Notes: a model not told the origin generated them from the letters alone. A DNA stretch of 6,075 nt from Proteiniphilum sp. UBA5267 (GCA_002411515.1 DHTF01000024.1:6629-12703), one strand, 5' to 3'; positions 1 through 5,402 are shown, counted from the first letter of the stretch. Numbers and translations are program-made.

Positions 1-522
1 GGCGTGAGGGCATTTTTCTCACTGCCACTGAACAAAGCGACAGGATTGCGCTTATCGGCTGAAGAGATCGAAGACAAGGAGCTGGAACAACTCGCAAACT
101 GCGTGATCAACATGGAGGAGGAGGGCTTGTCCATCACGCTGATCGAACAATTCCTGATGAAACGGCTCACCCATCCGGCAACCTATCACCTAAAGCGACT
201 GGATACGGCTATTCACCTGATTGATGCTGGAGAGAGTGAAATTTCGCGACTGGCTGATGCAGCCTGCCTGAGCACCCGTCAGTTCTGCAGGATATTCTCG
301 GAGCACATCGGGATCACCCCCAAGGAGTTCACAAGGACAATCCGTTTCCAGCGTGCGTTGCATCTGCTGGAAAAGAACCGGGAGATTTCATTTACCGCCC
401 TGGCTTATGAATCGGGGTACTACGACCAGTCGCACATGATCAGGGAGTTTAACACCTATTCAGGATATACGCCCGGTGAATACCTCTCTCTGTGTGCCCC
501 GCACTCCGACTATTTTCCCTGA
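1..522 (+). CDS. AraC-family transcriptional regulator, C-terminal part (5' end outside window)
   Basis: This is the C-terminal part of an AraC/XylS-type DNA-binding regulator. The frame is open to the left edge, so the GTG at base 4 is probably an internal Val codon and the true start lies outside. Two helix-turn-helix units are visible. The first is at about bases 235-330 (EISRLADAACLSTRQFCRIF, leading into GITPKEF). The second is at about 385-475 (ISFTALAYESGYYDQSHMIR, leading into YTPGEY). Roughly 70 residues before the first HTH are the end of an N-terminal sensor domain. The tail ending in SDYFP resembles AraC proteins that carry a DUF6597-type N-terminal domain, but too little of it is present to be sure. 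It ends 63 bases before the M28 peptidase on the same strand, so it could share its transcript or regulate it; that link is inference. The family call is firm and the ligand is unknown. Confidence 0.9.
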   Translation, partial: GVRAFFSLPLNKATGLRLSAEEIEDKELEQLANCVINMEEEGLSITLIEQFLMKRLTHPATYHLKRLDTAIHLIDAGESEISRLADAACLSTRQFCRIFSEHIGITPKEFTRTIRFQRALHLLEKNREISFTALAYESGYYDQSHMIREFNTYSGYTPGEYLSLCAPHSDYFP

Positions 523-567
523 TACCGGTTTGTCTCATTTGTACAATTTCAATTTCTGTAAACCAAT

Positions 568-575
568 TACCTTTG
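568..575 (+). promoter_or_regulatory. Possible Bacteroidota -7 element (TACCTTTG)
   Basis: TACCTTTG matches the TAnnTTTG -7 consensus of Bacteroidota. No TTTG box sits at the usual 19-21 bp upstream; the nearest, at 538-541, is 26 bp away. The element ends only 10 bases before the ATG at 586, so a transcript from it would have almost no leader. It may be fortuitous, with the peptidase gene read through from the upstream regulator. Confidence 0.3.
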
Positions 576-585
576 TCACAAAAAA

Positions 586-1818
586 ATGGATATGGATAAA
601 AAAACAGTGACAGAAAAAGCAGCATTGCATCTGCAGGAATTGTGTGACGTAATTGGAGAAAGACGCGTGGGCGGCATCGGCAACCGGGAGGCCACCGCCT
701 ATGTAGAGAAAGTGTTGAGAGAGCTTTGCTGGGAGACGGAAACCTCCCCATTGCAGGTCATCGACTGGCAGAGCGAGGGTGCAACACTTACCTGCCAGGG
801 TCATGAGTTTACGGTGTTCTCCTCCCCCTACTCCCTGGGATGTGACGTGAGCGGAGAGCTGGTGGCCATCGACAGAGTGGAGCAGCTGAAGAAAACCAAT
901 TTCAGGGACAAGATTCTGCTGCTCCATGGCGAGATTACAGCAGAGCAGATCGCACCGAAGAATTTCCCTTTCTGGAACCCTGAAGAGCACCAGCAGTTGA
1001 TCTCTCAACTGGAGAACGGCAGCCCGAAGGCGCTGATTTGTGCCACAGGGCATAACGCAGCCATAGCCGGCGGTGCCTATCCTTTTCCCCTGTTCGAAGA
1101 TGGAGACTTCCACATCCCCTCGGTCTATATGAAAGACAGCGAAGGGGTGAAGCTACTTTCCTGTGTGGGCAAAACCGTTGCGCTGGCATCGCATGCGAGG
1201 CGTATTCCCGAAACAGCTTATCACGTGATCGGACGAAACAGCAGCAGGAAGGAGGGGCGGATTGTGATCTCGGCACATATTGATACCAAGATTGGTACGC
1301 CGGGCGCCTTGGATAACGGCACAGGTGTCACCGTCCTGCTCCTGCTGGCAGCGTTGATGCGGGTACACAGCGATTACCCGCCTCTTGAGCTGGTCTTCTT
1401 CAATGGCGAGGATTATTATGGTGCACCGGGTCAGATCTGTTACCTGGAACAGAACGAAGGGCGGCTTGGCGACATCCGGCTGAACATCAACATCGACGGG
1501 GCCGGCTATAAAGAGGGTTTATCCTGTTTCTCTCCCTTCAATCTGTCGGATGACCTCTCTGCGATGTTACAGGAAGTGTTCGCAGAGAATACGGGGCTGG
1601 TGGAAGGATTGCCATGGTTCCAAGGCGACCATAGCATTTTTCTACAAAACGGCTGTCCGGCCATCGCCGTCAGTTCACAATGGTTCATTGAGCACATGGA
1701 GAGCCAGGAGATTACCCACACGCCCAAAGACAACCTGAGTGTGATCAACTACGAACGGGTGGCCGAATGTGCCCTGGGCATTGTCGCCTTCATTGAAAAG
1801 ATTGCAGGGATTTCATAG
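586..1818 (+). CDS. M28-family zinc metallopeptidase (aminopeptidase-like)
   Basis: A 410-residue peptidase of clan MH, family M28, expected to use two metal ions to remove N-terminal residues from peptides. The catalytic half starts near residue 225. The usual ligand set is visible: H231 and D233 in SAHID, bridging D243 in GALDNGTG, general base E275 followed by D276 in FFNGED, D304 in NINIDGAG, and H378 in THTPKDN. The second-metal ligand after the base is Asp (NGED) where many M28 enzymes have Glu. Residues about 60-205 hold a PA-like inserted domain (IPSVYMKDSEG, then GKTVAL), common in M28 exopeptidases. No signal peptide or lipobox is present, so a cytoplasmic role in peptide turnover is inferred. 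An in-frame TAA at 559-561 limits the start to ATG 586 or ATG 592; the leader is A-rich with no Shine-Dalgarno. The exact substrate cannot be read from the sequence. Confidence 0.92.
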   Translation: MDMDKKTVTEKAALHLQELCDVIGERRVGGIGNREATAYVEKVLRELCWETETSPLQVIDWQSEGATLTCQGHEFTVFSSPYSLGCDVSGELVAIDRVEQLKKTNFRDKILLLHGEITAEQIAPKNFPFWNPEEHQQLISQLENGSPKALICATGHNAAIAGGAYPFPLFEDGDFHIPSVYMKDSEGVKLLSCVGKTVALASHARRIPETAYHVIGRNSSRKEGRIVISAHIDTKIGTPGALDNGTGVTVLLLLAALMRVHSDYPPLELVFFNGEDYYGAPGQICYLEQNEGRLGDIRLNINIDGAGYKEGLSCFSPFNLSDDLSAMLQEVFAENTGLVEGLPWFQGDHSIFLQNGCPAIAVSSQWFIEHMESQEITHTPKDNLSVINYERVAECALGIVAFIEKIAGIS

Positions 1819-1827
1819 AATCCCTGC
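1804..1827 (+). terminator. Hairpin spanning the peptidase stop codon, possible terminator
   Basis: GCAGGGATT (1804-1812) pairs perfectly with AATCCCTGC (1819-1827). The 6-base loop contains the TAG stop codon of the peptidase gene. The stem is strong enough for an intrinsic terminator, but no T-run follows (TCTACAAGG), so it may instead stabilise the 3' end of the mRNA. Confidence 0.4.
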
Positions 1828-1859
1828 TCTACAAGGAACCTGCTAAATCTCGACCTGTC

Positions 1860-1886
1860 GCTAACCTTTCCACCCTTCATGTTAGC
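1860..1886. repeat. Short inverted repeat upstream of regulator promoter
   Basis: GCTAAC (1860-1865) and GTTAGC (1881-1886) form a 6-bp inverted repeat with a 15-base spacer. It lies just upstream of the promoter element at 1920. A regulator-binding site is possible, but arms this short also occur by chance. Confidence 0.25.
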
Positions 1887-1919
1887 AAGATTGGACACGA
1901 CCGCAATCAATATGAGATG

Positions 1920-1927
1920 TATCTTTG
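1920..1927 (+). promoter_or_regulatory. Bacteroidota -7 promoter element (TATCTTTG)
   Basis: TATCTTTG is an exact TAnnTTTG match. It would place the transcript start near 1932-1935, about 20 bases before the ATG at 1954, a normal leader. The leader is A-rich (A9 run at about 1941-1949). There is no clear TTTG at the -33 position; only TTGG at 1891-1894, 25 bp upstream. Confidence 0.55.
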
Positions 1928-1953
1928 CATCGTAAACAGTAAAAAAAAAGTTT

Positions 1954-2820
1954 ATGATAACGAGAATACGGACATCGACCATTGAAGAATATCAAAAACA
2001 GATTAATGTAATCACCGACTACATCATCAATCATCTTAGCGAGCCAATCGATCTGGCTAAACTGGCAGAGATGAGTCACTTCTCACCCTTTCATTTCCAC
2101 AGGATAACCCGTGCATTCATGGGTGAACCTATCGGGAGTTACATTGTGAGGACAAGACTCGAAAATGCTGCAAAGCTATTGCGGTATACCGACCTGTCAG
2201 TATCGGAAATTGCTTATAAGGTGGGGTATGATGTACCGACATCCTTATCGAAAGCATTCAGACTACAATACGGTATTTCGCCAATGGAATACAGAACAAA
2301 TAAAAACTCTATCATTATGAAAGAAGAAAAGGAAGAGATGCAGTTAAAAATTAAAGGTCCAAAAATGATGGATATACCATCAAAAAATACAATCTATATC
2401 AGTTTGTCGGGTGAATATGCCACGCTCGACTTTGGTGGCGCTTGGCAACGTTTATGGCAACTCGTCAAGGAACAGAAGCTATTTTCTGCCGGAATGGAGC
2501 ATATTGCCATTTACCACGACGACCCCAAAATCACAGAAAGCTCAAAACTACGCACCGACATCTGCCTCGTTATCAAAAAGGAGGCCAAGCCGCAGGGCGA
2601 CATAGGGGTGAAGGAGATCAAGGGTGGTAAGTTTGCCATGTTCCTTTATCAGGGATCCTACACTGACCTGGAGGCCGTTTATGACACCATCTACGCGAAA
2701 CTGCTCCCTGAAAACAATCTTCGCCTCAGAGATTACCCCTGTTTTGAGAAATATATCAACCATCCCGACAGAACAGTACCTGAGAAGTTGAAAACTGAAA
2801 TTTATGTACCAGTAGAATAA
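1954..2820 (+). CDS. AraC-family regulator with C-terminal GyrI-like effector domain
   Basis: A 288-residue one-component transcription regulator with the Rob-like layout. An N-terminal AraC DNA-binding domain covers about residues 12-115, with HTH1 at about 32-55 (DLAKLAEMSHFSPFHFHRIT) and HTH2 at about 81-105 (SVSEIAYKVGY, then SLSKAFRLQYGISP). An acidic/lysine linker at about 121-130 (KEEKEEM) joins it to a GyrI-like/AraC effector-binding domain at about 130-287. Family-typical features of that domain are SGEYATL, IYHDDP and the C-terminal YPCFEKYINHPD, with ending EIYVPVE. Domains of this fold bind bulky, often cationic or drug-like, small molecules. A drug or stress response is therefore plausible, but the ligand is not evident. 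The gene sits alone between its own promoter element at 1920 and the terminator at 3061. ATG 1954 is preferred because of promoter spacing and because the family's N-terminus starts here. Confidence 0.92.
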   Translation: MITRIRTSTIEEYQKQINVITDYIINHLSEPIDLAKLAEMSHFSPFHFHRITRAFMGEPIGSYIVRTRLENAAKLLRYTDLSVSEIAYKVGYDVPTSLSKAFRLQYGISPMEYRTNKNSIIMKEEKEEMQLKIKGPKMMDIPSKNTIYISLSGEYATLDFGGAWQRLWQLVKEQKLFSAGMEHIAIYHDDPKITESSKLRTDICLVIKKEAKPQGDIGVKEIKGGKFAMFLYQGSYTDLEAVYDTIYAKLLPENNLRLRDYPCFEKYINHPDRTVPEKLKTEIYVPVE

Positions 2821-2840
2821 GAACAAAAAAGTTGTCATAA

Positions 2841-3054
2841 TTCTCAGTTAAACTTGAAAATAATTATGCCGACTACTTGATTTTCCGACGTAACACCTAT
2901 CAAGTTTATGTGGAAACAATAAAAGACAAGAAAGTAAATTTAGTAGGAATTGAATATATTTCCTTCAGCGTGGAAGTTGGATGTTTTATGAATGAGTAAT
3001 GGAGTTAAAATTGCCAACCAGGAAACTTTAATGGAAAAGGAATTCTGGATATAA
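2841..3054 (+). pseudogene. Possible frameshifted gene remnant, unknown family
   Basis: A 52-codon frame (2841-2999) has no start codon and opens right after a TAA at 2838. It reads like real protein: YADYLIFRRNTYQVYVETIK, later VNLVGIEYISFSVEVG. Its stop is overlapped by a second frame, ATG 2992 to TAA 3054, reading MSNGVKIANQETLMEKEFWI. That second frame ends 6 bases before the strong terminator at 3061. One frameshift near 2990 would join the two into a single C-terminus of about 70 residues. Codon choice (GCC, GAC, TAC, TTC, TCC, AGC) looks more like coding DNA than the AT-rich gaps here. I do not recognise the family. A chance open stretch after the regulator gene is the alternative. Confidence 0.35.
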
Positions 3055-3060
3055 TAAAAT

Positions 3061-3105
3061 AAAGGGTGTAAATCTCATAACTGATAGATTTACACCCTTT
3101 TCTTG
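3061..3105. terminator. Strong, probably bidirectional intrinsic terminator
   Basis: AAAGGGTGTAAATCT (3061-3075) and AGATTTACACCCTTT (3086-3100) form a perfect 15-bp stem with a 10-base loop. On the + strand it runs into TTTTCTT. On the - strand the bases after the stem read ATTTTATTATAT, also U-rich. It lies between the + strand regulator (ends 2820) and the - strand lipoprotein gene (ends 3259), so it can end both converging transcripts. Confidence 0.88.
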
Positions 3106-3258
3106 CGGAGAGAAAAATGAGCTTTTCTTTCTCTATATCTTGAATATCAATAGCTTGATATCATTATGACCACATTTAGTATCAGATATATGTCTTCGCC
3201 TGTCATCTAGTGCTGCAGCATGACTCATACTTCTGAATGAGCATTATTGACCGTACAC

Positions 3259-4515
3259 TTAATGAGAAATCCGTCCAAGTTCCTCTCCCTGATACTGATG
3301 TTCATATCCACTACCATCCTTAGGGACAGTGAGGTTAAACTGATACCCTTCCTGAAAGAGAATAACGATATCACTGCCGCCAAAGAGGAAATAGCCCAGC
3401 ATATCACCTTTCTTAACCTCATTACCCACTTTAATGTTGTTCTCCCAATTGATGGAAGTGACAGGCATCATACCGATAGGAAGAATCGCTACCAAGCCAT
3501 TGGAAGGAGTTTCGAGTACTATGCGCCCTCGCGTCTCAATACTCTGCCAGGAAGGTTCATCACAATACAAGTCATACGTCTTGTTTGTAGCATTCCATTT
3601 CACCTCGCCTCCCACAGCATATTCGCCAGCCACGATGTCTACCTCCTTTATTGTTCCACTCACTGGGAAATGATAACGATGATAGTCGAAAACATTCAGA
3701 AAAGAGTGAGTCATCGTTCCACCATTAAAAGCATTTTTGTACTGACAGTTGGGACCAAGCAGTTCTACCACGGAGAAGAATTTCTTCGATTTGATCTGCA
3801 CTTCGTTAATAATGTATCCATCCTCATCAATATCCCATACCCCCTGTGGTTTAGAGTCGGCAGCGGCAGCTATCACAGCGTCATCATCGGGGAAAGCTAT
3901 GGGGCGGACACTGGGCGAAGATAGATGGCGAGCAAAAAACTGATTGAAAGTTTTCCATTTGGATTTATCCTCATACCACCCCTTGTCAAGCCCGAAGACA
4001 GGTTGGCTGTAAGCCATCTGATAATATTCGTCAGACCAGGAAGCTTCTGTATCAAGGTAATCCCCCCAGCTTTTAGCAAAAGTTTTCAGCCATTCGCGAT
4101 AAGGAGAGTAATACTGAAGAGAATTATTGTAGAGTCCTTTTCCGTCAAGTTCTTCCAACGGCTGATCGTTGATAAAGAAAAGGTAATTAAGGCTTTGGTC
4201 TATGCGGGTAAACAAATCTGTGCCTTCTGGTTGTGAGATCACACCCCAGGGCATCGCAGTGGTAGCCCAGTCGATAAAGTCATAATACTCTTCCAGGGTT
4301 TGAGCCGGATTCGTTGCCTTGTCAGGGTTCTGTTGCTTAGCCATAGCGATAGATTTCTCAAGCAACACCTTGAGCTCAGTATTGCTATTTACTATGTTTA
4401 TTAATTCTGTACTAGCGGCTCCGTGAACCTTTACAATTTCAACATCTTCGGAATGGCACGATGCGAGGCAAAATATCAGCAAAAGAAGGCTGATCAATCT
4501 TGAGATTTTTATCAT
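3259..4515 (-). CDS. Lipoprotein of the phosphatidylserine decarboxylase superfamily (PsiD-like layout)
   Basis: A 418-residue pyruvoyl-type decarboxylase precursor with a lipoprotein signal. Residues 1-19 are a basic plus hydrophobic signal ending in lipobox LASC, with C20 as lipid anchor; HSEDVE follows, an acidic run resembling Bacteroidota surface-export signals. Residues about 45-185 match the helical N-terminal domain (PSDC type) of soluble family members such as the fungal tryptophan decarboxylase PsiD. The catalytic domain follows: FNQFFARHL (190-197), VRPIAFPDDD (203-212), D220, FNGGT (263-267), DYHRYHFPVSG (277-287), GDMLGYF (370-376), and GGSD (379-382). In this family the chain cleaves itself before the Ser (here S381), which becomes the pyruvoyl cofactor, leaving a roughly 38-residue alpha chain. 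The key His (H279/H282) and Ser are present. There is no membrane span beyond the signal. Substrate is unknown: an amino acid or phosphatidylserine are both possible. The start has AGGA (4522-4525) six bases upstream, unusually Shine-Dalgarno-like. Confidence 0.88.
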   Translation of the reverse strand: MIKISRLISLLLLIFCLASCHSEDVEIVKVHGAASTELINIVNSNTELKVLLEKSIAMAKQQNPDKATNPAQTLEEYYDFIDWATTAMPWGVISQPEGTDLFTRIDQSLNYLFFINDQPLEELDGKGLYNNSLQYYSPYREWLKTFAKSWGDYLDTEASWSDEYYQMAYSQPVFGLDKGWYEDKSKWKTFNQFFARHLSSPSVRPIAFPDDDAVIAAAADSKPQGVWDIDEDGYIINEVQIKSKKFFSVVELLGPNCQYKNAFNGGTMTHSFLNVFDYHRYHFPVSGTIKEVDIVAGEYAVGGEVKWNATNKTYDLYCDEPSWQSIETRGRIVLETPSNGLVAILPIGMMPVTSINWENNIKVGNEVKKGDMLGYFLFGGSDIVILFQEGYQFNLTVPKDGSGYEHQYQGEELGRISH

Positions 4516-4568
4516 GGATAATCCTATTTTTGATTTATAATATTATTCAAGGCCATACTTGAGTTTAC

Positions 4569-4588
4569 TTATACACATGCGTGTGTAA
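4569..4588. repeat. Small hairpin in the lipoprotein gene leader
   Basis: TTATACAC (4569-4576) pairs with GTGTGTAA (4581-4588), one pair being a G-T wobble, around the 4-base loop ATGC. It sits about 55-75 bases before the lipoprotein ATG on the transcript side. It could be a leader structure; nothing assigns a role. Confidence 0.35.
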
Positions 4589-4594
4589 ATTGAG

Positions 4595-4614
4595 ATATAA
4601 ATCTTGATTTATAT
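4595..4614. promoter_or_regulatory. Perfect dyad, operator-like, upstream of lipoprotein gene
   Basis: ATATAAATCTTGATTTATAT has two perfect 9-bp arms with a 2-base centre. The tight spacing suits a dimeric DNA-binding protein better than an RNA hairpin. It lies 80-99 bases before the lipoprotein ATG, between that gene and the - strand terminator at 4635, where an operator for a local promoter could be. No canonical TAnnTTTG element is visible beside it on the - strand. Confidence 0.45.
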
Positions 4615-4634
4615 GCATGAGGAAGTGGTATAAG

Positions 4635-4671
4635 AAAAAAATCAAGACCACACTCTATCTTTGTGGCTTGA
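4635..4671 (-). terminator. Intrinsic terminator on - strand inside the leader region
   Basis: Read on the - strand, TCAAG plus CCACA (4671-4662) pairs with TGTGG and CTTGA (4652-4648 and 4646-4642), with one bulged base at 4647 and a 9-base loop. A run of seven T (4641-4635) and then CTT follow directly. This is a textbook Rho-independent terminator, placed 120 bases before the lipoprotein start and about 265 bases after the - strand promoter at 4939-4969. Confidence 0.75.
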
Positions 4672-4733
4672 GAGGTATCAGTGTGTGAGCCCCAAGCTAC
4701 AAGACATAAAAAACACACAACAACAGCATAAAA

Positions 4734-4757
4734 TGTGCGTATTATTGTGCGTAATTA
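4734..4757. repeat. 12-bp direct repeat (TGTGCGTA core, two copies)
   Basis: TGTGCGTATTAT (4734-4745) is followed at once by TGTGCGTAATTA (4746-4757): an exact 8-bp core with an AT-rich tail, at a 12-bp period. A third, weaker copy (TGTGTATT, 4780-4787) lies 34 bp on. Short spaced repeats of this kind may be protein-binding sites, for example recombinase arm sites, but no integrase gene is present here. Confidence 0.5.
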
Positions 4758-4759
4758 AT

Positions 4760-4788
4760 GCAATTTATTGATAATCAATGTGTATTGC
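4760..4788. repeat. Nested inverted repeat
   Basis: Outer arms GCAAT (4760-4764) and ATTGC (4784-4788) enclose inner arms ATTGAT (4767-4772) and ATCAAT (4774-4779). As RNA on the - strand this gives a two-part stem with a small internal loop, inside the predicted small RNA/leader. Confidence 0.5.
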
Positions 4789-4938
4789 GGAGAGAGAGGT
4801 CGGTGAACCTTTCCTCTTATATGCTTAAAAGTCAATGCTTTTATTTTTCCAAACTTGTTATCGGTAACGATTTAGGCACAAAATTTAACACCTAATTGTC
4901 CACCTTTGACCTATGCTTGTCTGCATATATCTTGGGTT

Positions 4939-4969
4939 CAAAGATACAAGCATTTTCTGAGTCGGCAAA
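4939..4969 (-). promoter_or_regulatory. Canonical Bacteroidota promoter, - strand
   Basis: On the - strand, TTTG (4969-4966), then 19 bp, then TATCTTTG (4946-4939). Both boxes and the spacing match the primary-sigma consensus TTTG-N19-TAnnTTTG of this phylum exactly. It is the best promoter in the window. Transcription should start near 4933 and head toward the lipoprotein gene, whose ATG is about 418 bases away. Confidence 0.75.
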
Positions 4970-4993
4970 ACATCTATCCCATAATGTTTTAAC

Positions 4994-5045
4994 TTAGTGC
5001 AAGGTGCAAGTATCTATATATAGATATGCTTGCACCTTGCACTAA
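4994..5045. repeat. 52-base palindrome made of four copies of a 7-mer
   Basis: The arms at 4994-5010 and 5029-5045 are perfect 17-bp inverted repeats. Each arm is a tandem duplication of GTGCAAG (as GTGCAAGGTGCAAG, and CTTGCACCTTGCAC on return). The centre is itself a perfect 16-bp palindrome, TATCTATATATAGATA (5011-5026), plus two extra bases. Together this is a nearly continuous 25-bp hairpin or cruciform. No T-run follows on either strand, so it is not an ordinary terminator. It starts 25 bp behind the -33 box of the - strand promoter, where a regulator could bind. Confidence 0.8.
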
Positions 5046-5402
5046 AACTTAATTTAAGAATAAAATCCTTTTTTTTAATGTATTCAAGAGGTGAAGCAAC
5101 AACAAATTATTCAAAAAATAGAAAATCAGTAGTAATAAAACTTATAAACCATGAATTATTATAAAAAAACACAAGTCATTTGAGAGATTTTCACTAATTT
5201 TGTTTTTAATCAAGATAATTCCTCGAGGCTTGCTCCGGGGATGATCCATTAAAATTTAACTCAAGTATCAATTCAATACTATTGCAACAAAAATTGAATT
5301 TTCAAATAGGGCGATTAAATGAAAGAATCGATCTGTAAACCACAATCGTTGAATAATAGATTACAAAATCATTAATATACACATTACTTAATATTCATAA
5401 TA
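5046..5402. other. AT-rich intergenic stretch
   Basis: No protein gene is supported. The longest ATG-started + strand frame noted is 28 codons (5078-5164), too short and without ribosome-site support. Visible items are a T8 run (5069-5076), the palindrome CTTAATTTAAG (5048-5058), the GC-rich hairpin at 5221-5240, and an 8-bp inverted repeat AATTCAAT (5270-5277) with ATTGAATT (5293-5300). TAATTTTG at 5195-5202 fits the -7 consensus but lacks a TTTG at the right distance. No clear promoter for the Nudix gene is seen. Confidence 0.6.
5221..5240. repeat. GC-rich REP-like hairpin in AT-rich DNA
   Basis: CCTCGAGG (5221-5228), loop CTTG, then CTCCGGGG (5233-5240) forms an 8-pair stem with one mismatch and wobble pairs. 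It is a sharp GC island inside DNA of about 30% G+C and resembles dispersed REP-type palindromes. Other copies would have to be looked for elsewhere in the genome. Confidence 0.45.

Larger units (their letters stand above)
4635..4933 (-). ncRNA. Predicted ~300-nt small RNA or attenuated leader
   Basis: The - strand promoter at 4939-4969 should start transcription near 4933, and the first good terminator on that strand is at 4635-4671. The roughly 300 bases between hold no convincing gene. The longest - strand frame starting from ATG near the 5' end is 13 codons (MQTSIGQRWTIRC). A longer frame of about 60 codons (around 4755-4573) has no ATG and runs across the terminator. Several stems are predicted: TTAGG/CCTAA at about 4869-4894, AGAGG/CCTCT around 4796-4818, and the nested repeat at 4760-4788. 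It is either a free-standing small RNA or a leader whose read-through would express the decarboxylase lipoprotein. I match it to no known RNA family. Confidence 0.4.

Noticed and set aside
535..1113. 192-codon - strand open frame opposite the peptidase gene
   Set aside because: Shadow of the M28 gene, which has all family motifs; the antisense product is Cys/Leu-rich without recognisable domains.
3141..3163. Hairpin ATATCAA/TTGATAT between the terminator and the lipoprotein gene
   Set aside because: Only 7 bp, interrupted beyond that, AT-rich, and no T-run on either side.
3247..3924. 225-codon + strand open frame opposite the lipoprotein gene
   Set aside because: Shadow frame; the - strand gene carries a lipobox and PSD-family motifs throughout.
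4656..4663. TATCTTTG on the + strand, matching the -7 promoter consensus
   Set aside because: It falls in the loop and arm of the - strand terminator, has no TTTG box about 19 bp upstream, and leads to no gene for over 700 bases.
4573..4755. About 60-codon - strand frame with a hydrophobic stretch (FYAVVVCFLCLVAWG)
   Set aside because: No ATG, only a GTG well inside; it runs straight through the T7 terminator, so it is more likely a chance frame. A relic of a small membrane protein is not fully excluded.
4994..5045. CRISPR-like or invertible-promoter interpretation of the palindrome
   Set aside because: Only one palindromic unit without spacers, and the arms are 18 bases apart, too close for a DNA inversion switch.
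5078..5164. 28-codon + strand frame starting MYSRGEATTNYSK
   Set aside because: Very short, in AT-rich DNA, no ribosome-site or promoter support and no recognisable family.
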